Assembly: GCF_949987535.1 (NCBI RefSeq)
Contig: NC_080067.1
Coordinates: 81,803,985 to 81,867,984, forward strand
Direction: 5' to 3'
Source of the DNA: Balaenoptera acutorostrata
Taxonomy: Eukaryota > Chordata > Mammalia > Artiodactyla > Balaenopteridae
DNA length: 64,000 bases
Shown in pieces: positions 58,084-64,000 of this stretch (its first letter is position 1; each line of letters starts with the position of its first letter). Below the pieces are notes generated by a model that saw nothing but the letters and a program-made list of their open reading frames with translations, was not told the origin of the DNA and made no database searches. Both the position numbers and the translations under genes were made by a program.

Positions 58084-58438
58084 GGGGCTTTCCTGGTGGC
58101 ACAGTGGCTAAGAATCTGCCTGCCAACGCAGGGGACACGGGTTCGAGCCCTGGTCCGGGAAGATCCCACATGCCGCGGAGTAACTAAGCCTGTGCGCCAC
58201 AACTACTGAGCCTGTGCTCTAGAGCCCGTGAGCCACAACTAATGAGACCACGTGCCACAACTACTGAAGCCTGCATGCCTAGAGCCCGTGTTCCGCAACA
58301 AGAGAAGCCACTGCAATGAGAAGCCCGTGCACCGCAACAAAGAGTAGCCCCCGCTCACCGCAACTAGAGAAAGCCCATGCAGCAGCAAGGATACAACACA
58401 GCCAAAAATAAAATAAATAAATAAATTTTTTAAAAAAA
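58084..58438 (+). mobile_element. CHR-type SINE, sense, perfect 12-bp TSD
   Basis: Begins 'ggggctttcctggtggcac', has box B 'gggttcgagccc', and ends in an A/T tail. Flanked by 'gaaagggaatca' at 58072-58083 and 58439-58450. It forms an inverted pair with the SINE at 57152-57459. Confidence 0.96.
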
Positions 58439-58674
58439 GAAAGGGAATCAAAAAGTTGCATGCGTTGATAAGGTGAGCTAGATAAAAGGAAATCAAGCTT
58501 TTGGTTTGAAACATTCAAAAGGGCCTGAGGTATAACCCAAGACTGCCAAGCTATAGCCTGTCTCGTACTCTCTGTGGGAGAAACAGGATGTTCTCAGTCT
58601 GGCAGATATAGGGATATGGGGTTGTCTGTGTCTTGGGCCAGAGGAAAAGAAAACTTGCCATAGAAAGCGAGAGT

Positions 58675-59293
58675 GCAAAAACTAAAAATCAAGTTGCCAT
58701 ATAATCCAGCAATCCCACTCCTGGGCATACATCCAAGTGACAGGTGACACTTGTCACTTGTCACTTGGACAAAACACTAATTTGAAAAGATACATGCACC
58801 ACAATGTTCATAGCAGCATTATTTAAAATACCCAAGACATGGAAACAACCTAAATGTCCATGGACAGATGAATGGATAAAGAAGATGTGGTATATATACA
58901 CAATGGAATATTACTTAGCCATAAAAAGAATGAAATAATGCCATTTGCATCTACATGGGTGGACCTAGAAGTTATCATACTAAGAGAAGTAAGTCAGAAA
59001 GAGAAAGACAAATACCATATGCTATCGCTTATATGTGGAATCTAAAATATGACACAAACAAACTTGTCTGTGAAACAGAAACAGACTCACAGACATAGAG
59101 AACAGACTTGTGGTTGCCAAGGGGGAGAGGGGGTGAGGGAGGGATGGACTGGGAGTTTGGGATTAACAGATGCAAACTGTTATATATAGAATGGATAAAC
59201 AACAAGGTCCTACTGTATAGCACAGGGAACTATATTCAATATCCTATAATAAACCATAATGGAAAAGAATATGATAAAGAATGTTAAAAAAAA
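58675..59293 (+). mobile_element. L1 3' end, sense, with A-tail
   Basis: 'tccagcaatcccactcctgg', 'cctaaatgtccatggacaga', 'tatatacacaatggaatatt', 'aacaaggtcctactgtatag', 'cacagggaactatattcaat' are the C-terminal ORF2 and 3'UTR of a cetartiodactyl L1, ending in an A run at 59286-59297. It is 5'-truncated and non-coding. A hairpin replaces part of the usual sequence at 58733-58768. Confidence 0.9.
58733..58768. repeat. Near-perfect 17-bp inverted repeat, 2-nt loop
   Basis: Left arm 'ccaagtgacaggtgaca' (58733-58749) and right arm 'tgtcacttgtcacttgg' (58752-58768) pair at 16 of 17 positions. The right arm also contains two direct copies of TGTCACT. Confidence 0.9.
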
Positions 59294-61429
59294 AAAAGAA
59301 AATGAGAGTGGCTGATCACAGATAGAGACTTTAAGCATCTTTCCCTGATGACCCAGGTGGCATTCTCTGGGCCAGTGTGAGGAGTGATTCTCTGCATTCT
59401 GCTTTTGTTTTTCATGGAACTGCTTTGGTCCTCGCTGTTTCACAACTTGAACTTAAGGGCAGGGAGCATCCAGCAGTTTAAGCCTCTCACTAATTGCTGT
59501 TTTTAGCTGGTATGATCTCTTCCTGATGGGTTCTGTGGGTTCAGTTAAGGTTTTTGACTGTTGGTTAACGGGATTATTCAAAGCCTTAATTAAGTTCCGC
59601 CTGTCCAGTGGGCTGTGTGCCAGTTGCTGACACAGACCCAGGCCGCTAAGCTCCGTCATGTCATGCCCATGGCTCACTCTTCACTCTCATAATATACCCA
59701 TGATGTAAGTTTCATAGGCATTTTCTGTGCTCTGATTTGCTGGGGGTGTTAATGTTTTAATTCTCCTTTCTGTGCATCCATGTCCATTTATTATCTGGGT
59801 GAGCTTATGCTTGGAGATGGGACAGAGAATTCTTCTTCAACGCATTCCTCAGCATCACTGATTAACTTCCTATTATTTTTCACTTTTTAAATCACCAGCC
59901 CTGTTCTAGTTATTTATCGTAGGAGAATTTCTTTATTGTAGAAGAAGCTGCCTTGAAACAGGGGAAGAAGTTCAGGGTGATGTGCTACAGACAGGCCGGC
60001 GATCATAGGAAGTATGGAGACAGTTGTGTTGCAGAATCAGCTTTGTCCAGCTTGCGGGGGGTGAGGTGGGGCATCTGTCCAGCAGGTTTCCTTAATTTCC
60101 CATTCTTCAGGCTCAGCCTTTCCCATCATCGATTCAGTTACTCAACAGGTTTCAAAGAAATACTTATTGACAACCCCTCCATCTATTGTTCCCAGCCCCA
60201 AGGACTTCTCAGCTCACTGCTCATGTCTTCTTTGTGTATCTCCCCGACTCCCCAGTGTCCTGCCGGGCCGTCTCCTTTCACCCTGGCCTTAGGGTAATCC
60301 TGGTTTCACTCGTTTTGGTCTCCCTCCGTCCCCGATGTGGGCAGTGTCTCAGTTTCATGTCCTGCCCAGCTCTGCACTGTAGCTGTGTGGGCTTGCATTG
60401 TGCAAACAGGGACAGGCCCGCCCAGGAACAGAAGACGTGCAGGAGATCATCAAAAACAGCAAAATCACCCCCTTTCTACCACTCACCGAGTTGAGAAGAC
60501 AGATGTGTTGCTCTGAGTCTTGTAGGGGTTGTGGAGGCCAGAGAACCTGGCCCTGTTCTGGGCTTATGCTCTGGTAGCCTGTCCTGGGCAAACTGGAATT
60601 AACTGCAAGCCCTTCACACACATCAGAGAAAAATGAAGAGGCAGTGCCCTTAAGAATGTGTCACTTTCAATCATTAAGTATATCTTGAGACAGCACCAGG
60701 TTCTGAAAAACTCTCCAGCACGGCCGGCTGGTGTGACGTGGCAGCAAGCAGCTACCCTCCTGCAGCCCAGCTTTCCCCTCACCATCCAACACATGCAGAA
60801 TGAGCCCCCATTCCTTTTAAAGGCATTTTGAGGCTATAAAGGCTCTTGGGAACATTTTATGGTACTGGAGCACAGTTTTACTATTTTAAATTATTATAGG
60901 GGTTATGGTTACTATATCTTTATTTGTATGACAGATTGTCGGCTATGCCCTTGATTTATTTGATCCCAGGCTTTTGTTCAAGAACACAACCTCCAATTAA
61001 ATGTGGTTAACTGTGGCAAAAATATGATTCTCCTTAGAATGACCCTCTTTGGGGCCATTTCCAAAAACTCATTATGGTGACAAGTCAGGGCTGCCCACTC
61101 ATGTTCACAAGCCTTTTTCCTTGTGGTCACTTGATTTTCCCTTATGGAGGATTAGAGAGTATTAAGGCTGTGGGCTGGGGCCCAGGGTAGACTGGAGGGA
61201 GAGGAAAGAATCTTCCCCCAGAAGCTAAGTGGGTCACTATTTAGATCCAGACTATTTCAGGAATGGAAGGAGCCTGAGCTATCAAGAGCTGTTTTCTCTT
61301 CAGTGAAAGGAAGGAATTACAACCTGAAGAGGCTAGGAAGACAAGTCAGACCCAGGACTCAGGCCTGGCTCTTACACTGTCTTCTCTGTTCCACACTGAC
61401 TTTCCTAGGCGTGTCTTGGGCGTGTGCAT
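59294..61429. other. MYLK intron, mostly unique
   Basis: About 2.1 kb without named repeats. ORFs at 59.95-60.5 kb lack support. Confidence 0.5.
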
Positions 61430-61806
61430 GGCGCCCATCCCTGTCTATCTTAGACCATTGGGGTATTTCTGCTATAACAGAAATACCACAGATGGGGTGG
61501 TTTCAACAACAGAAATTTATTTCTCACAGTTTTGGAGGCCGGGAAGTCCAAAATCAAGGCACCAGCAGATTCAGTGTCTGGAGAGGTCCGGTTGCTGGTT
61601 CATAGCTGGCCAGCTTCTCACTGTGTCCTCACACGGTAGAAGGGGTGAGGGAGCTCTCTGGGATCTCTTTTTTAAGGGCACTAATCCCATTTATGAGGGT
61701 TCCACCCTTCTGACCTAATCACCCCAAAGTCCCCATCTCCCGATATAATCACATTAAGGGTTAGGATTTCGACATGAACTTTGGAGAGACAAATTCAGTC
61801 TATAGC
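61430..61806 (+). repeat. Ancient interspersed repeat, family not named
   Basis: 'caacagaaatttatttctca', 'gttttggaggccgggaagtc', 'caaaatcaaggcaccagcag', 'ctaatcccatttatgagggt', 'gacatgaactttggagagac' match a repeat common in mammalian genomes that I recognise but cannot assign to a family. Confidence 0.65.
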
Positions 61807-62034
61807 ACTGTCCTCCTGTTACTCCAAGGAAACAGCCCAAGACTTGCTTATGGGATGGCCATGACTTTTGTGAGTCCTTTGGCTTTTTCCCAAAGTGGGG
61901 AGCAGATATTGCTTTAACCTAGAGGAGGCTTAGGGTCTATTAGAGATAGACCCTTATTAATGCTTTGGATTCTATAATATTTATCTGACCAAAAAAATGA
62001 ATTTATAGTGAGGCACAGAGAGACAACCACTCAA

Positions 62035-62355
62035 CTTGGAGACCAAAATTGTGGTCCCAGATCTGCCACTTTATCGCTGGCAAATCATCCACTTATCCAG
62101 GCCTCTTTCCTTTGCTCTCTGGGCTTAATAATATGATTGGCCTTGCATGCTGTCACAGACACTTTTGGTACCCCACCCAGATCCCCTGCACCAGGCTGCT
62201 ACACCCATTCCCAGCTGCTCTGATTGTTGACTAAGGCCTGGGTTCCTGAATCCCTATCTCAGGTTCTGCTTCCTGGGAACCCAACCCAAGACACCTCCCT
62301 TGTAGTGTTGCGAGAATCAAATAAGATTCTATATGTGGAAGGCCTCTGAAAACTG
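62035..62355 (+). repeat. MIR SINE, apparently split
   Basis: The left part (to about 62147) has 'ccagatctgccactttatcg' and 'gggcttaataatatgattgg'; the right part (from about 62299) has 'gttgcgagaatcaaataaga'. About 150 bases of unrelated sequence lie between, so another element seems to have inserted. Confidence 0.55.
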
Positions 62356-62858
62356 AAGTATCACTGGGTTTTTACTGTGGTCTTAGACTGGGCTGTAAAA
62401 AATCCCCCATCTGTGGCTTCTTGGTGGAAGGCCCATGATGAAGGCCGATAAGGCGTCCAGGGAGGGCAGGGCTGCTGTCACACAACCAGGGGTGTGAGTC
62501 CAGGCTTCTCTTCTTTCCCCACCCAGGAGCCCAGGATAGTGGGCAGACAATAAAAATGAGTTTACTTGAAGTTGAGTAATTTTTAGGTAACGTTAGGTAG
62601 TGGTTGAACAAGTTTTTCCCTATTGGGAGGATAAGAATTGGAGCTGCAAATCATTCAGACCTTGGAACGGAAAAAGGTCATATAAATTCCTGCCTTTGCT
62701 TCAGATGCAGGGCGTACAAAAGTCCATTGCAAACCGCAGCTTTCTAAGTGATACCAATTTCAGCATGTTTAAAAATCCCTGGATATTTATTTTAATATAT
62801 AAGGGTGTTACAGAGGTGGATCTGTTGGTGTGGGTGGAGGGGAATGTATATGTATGTA
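62356..62858. other. MYLK intron, no feature recognised
   Basis: About 0.5 kb; nothing named. Confidence 0.5.
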
Positions 62859-62870
62859 GAAAATGAGAGG

Positions 62871-63035
62871 GACTTCCCTGGTGGTGCAGTGGTTAAGAAC
62901 CCACCCTCCAACACAGGGGACTTGGGTTCGATCCCTGGTCAGGGAACTAGATCCCACATGCATGCTGCAACCAAGGAGCACACATGCCTCAACTAAGACC
63001 TGGTGCAACCAGGATAAATTAAATAAATAAAAATT
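62871..63035 (+). mobile_element. Short CHR-related SINE, sense, 12-bp TSD
   Basis: Starts 'gacttccctggtggtgcagt', with box B 'gggttcgatccc' and a tail 'aaattaaataaataaaaatt'. Flanked by 'gaaaatgagagg' at 62859-62870 and 63036-63047. At about 165 bp it lacks the long middle of the 330-bp copies. Confidence 0.93.
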
Positions 63036-63047
63036 GAAAATGAGAGG

Positions 63048-64000
63048 AAAATGGAAAGGGAAAGAGGGATCTGTGTCCCTGAGGTCTGGAGCACTTGTTA
63101 TGTCCCCAGTTAAACATTGACGCCTCAGGCCCTGGTGGCCACAGAGTTGGCACCGCTGCAGGAGGCCAGAGTACTTGCTCGTGGAATGCTAAGGACGCCT
63201 TTGGTGAAGTTAATGATTCATCTCCTCCCAGTCCCAGGGTTCTGCACTGCCTTTCTCTGACGCTGACAGAAGGCCACCTGATCATCTGGAGATGAGGCTG
63301 GCTCTGCCTGACAGGATGGAGGAGAAGATGATGATTCACAGATTCACTATATGACCAGACTCCCAGGGGGCTTCCTTCTGTAGGAAAGAGTTTCTTTCCT
63401 TAGTTGTTTCCTGAAAATATGCTTTCACAGAGAACAAGAATGCTTTAACAGAGTGATTGTCTGATATTCCTTGGCATGAACCTTTGTGCCAAGATAGTGC
63501 CACAAGGTGATGTGTTTTATACGGATATGTGGCATTTGCTACCTTCAAACATGCATAATGTTTATTTGTGTACCACTTTTATTTCCATTTCTAGATTTAA
63601 GTACCCTGAGGGGCTCCACAGATTAATGAATGGTTGTGCTGTACATTCATTATACAGGCACACGAATATAAAAGGAACACATATTTTCATTTAAATTTTT
63701 TTCTGTTTTACAAAGGTCAGGGGTGTTATTTGCAGGAATATCAGAAAATGATAGTTAAGTAAAAGGAAAAGAGAGACCTAGAGGCAATCGCTGTTAACAC
63801 TGTTTCATATTATAATAGACATTATAATATGCACGTAATCCCCTTCAACAGCATCACCCTGAGATGGGATATGTGCTTGGTGAGGCTGCAATGGCCAGGC
63901 GTGACGGCACAGCCACCTCCCCTCCCCTTTCTCCCACGTGCTGATAAAGCATCCTCTCTGACCTTGCTGGGGAGTATAAGGAGGATTATTGCTGTAGGTC
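63048..64000. other. MYLK intron to window end
   Basis: About 0.95 kb. No MYLK second coding exon or other exon is recognised. The part at 63725-63850 ('caatcgctgttaacactgtt') weakly resembles an old L1 3' region. Confidence 0.5.

Noticed and set aside
58140..58152. tRNA-like B box suggesting a tRNA gene
   Set aside because: It belongs to the SINE's tRNA-derived head; no clover-leaf-forming tRNA gene is present.
60809..60823. CArG-like box (SRF site) near 60.8 kb
   Set aside because: The A/T core between CC and GG is seven bases, not six, so it does not fit the consensus.
19348..64000. Second MYLK coding exon (rest of first Ig domain)
   Set aside because: I looked for the expected continuation after FEGR in all frames given and saw none, so it should lie beyond the window.
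1..64000. CRISPR arrays, operons, phage or bacterial systems
   Set aside because: The sequence is mammalian intron and retroelement DNA; regular repeats seen are microsatellites and transposon tails.

Overview
The window is mammalian intronic DNA. It has no bacterial-type coding density and is built largely from interspersed repeats: MIR, L2, old L1, hAT-type DNA transposons, younger L1 copies and a tRNA-derived SINE whose 5' end reads 'gggacttccctggtgg'. That SINE is the CHR type of cetaceans, hippos and ruminants. I recognise no ruminant BovB or Bov-tA element, and the SINE copies are full length with clean 11-16 bp target-site duplications (TSDs). I infer a whale or dolphin genome; this is not proven.

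One protein-coding exon is well supported: 19174-19341 on the + strand, the first coding exon of the long (non-muscle/endothelial) isoform of myosin light chain kinase, MYLK. It has a pyrimidine-rich acceptor, a strong Kozak ATG at 19177, 55 codons and a phase-0 GTAAGG donor. Everything left of it should be a 5'-UTR intron or upstream DNA; I could not place any non-coding 5' exon. Everything right of it (at least 44.6 kb) is the first coding intron, because the next Ig-domain exon does not appear before the window ends.

Layout: 1-5147, antisense L1 with its 5' end and 5'UTR, 3' end outside the window; 5.1-19.2 kb, unique DNA with MIR, L2, SINEs and a hAT element; 19.2 kb, the MYLK exon; 19.3-29.2 kb, intron with old L1, L2, MIR and SINEs; 29211-34265, a second antisense L1, 5'-truncated and bounded by a 13-bp TSD; 34.3-48.7 kb, L1M-rich intron with a small CpG-dense patch near 39.3-39.7 kb; 48.7-52 kb, mostly unique DNA; 52-59.3 kb, L1M, HAL1, three young SINEs and an L1 3' end; 59.3-64 kb, mostly unique DNA.

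The most unusual signals are: (i) the SINE at 57152-57459, which differs from its sister copies almost only by A-to-G changes on its own sense strand, resembling adenosine deamination of its RNA before insertion; (ii) two directly repeated L1 copies flanking the MYLK first coding exon; (iii) an L1-antisense snippet with an A-tail and a 17-bp TSD at 48.6 kb; (iv) a near-perfect hairpin inside an L1 3' end at 58.7 kb. All named families are recognised by eye and from memory; no database search was run.
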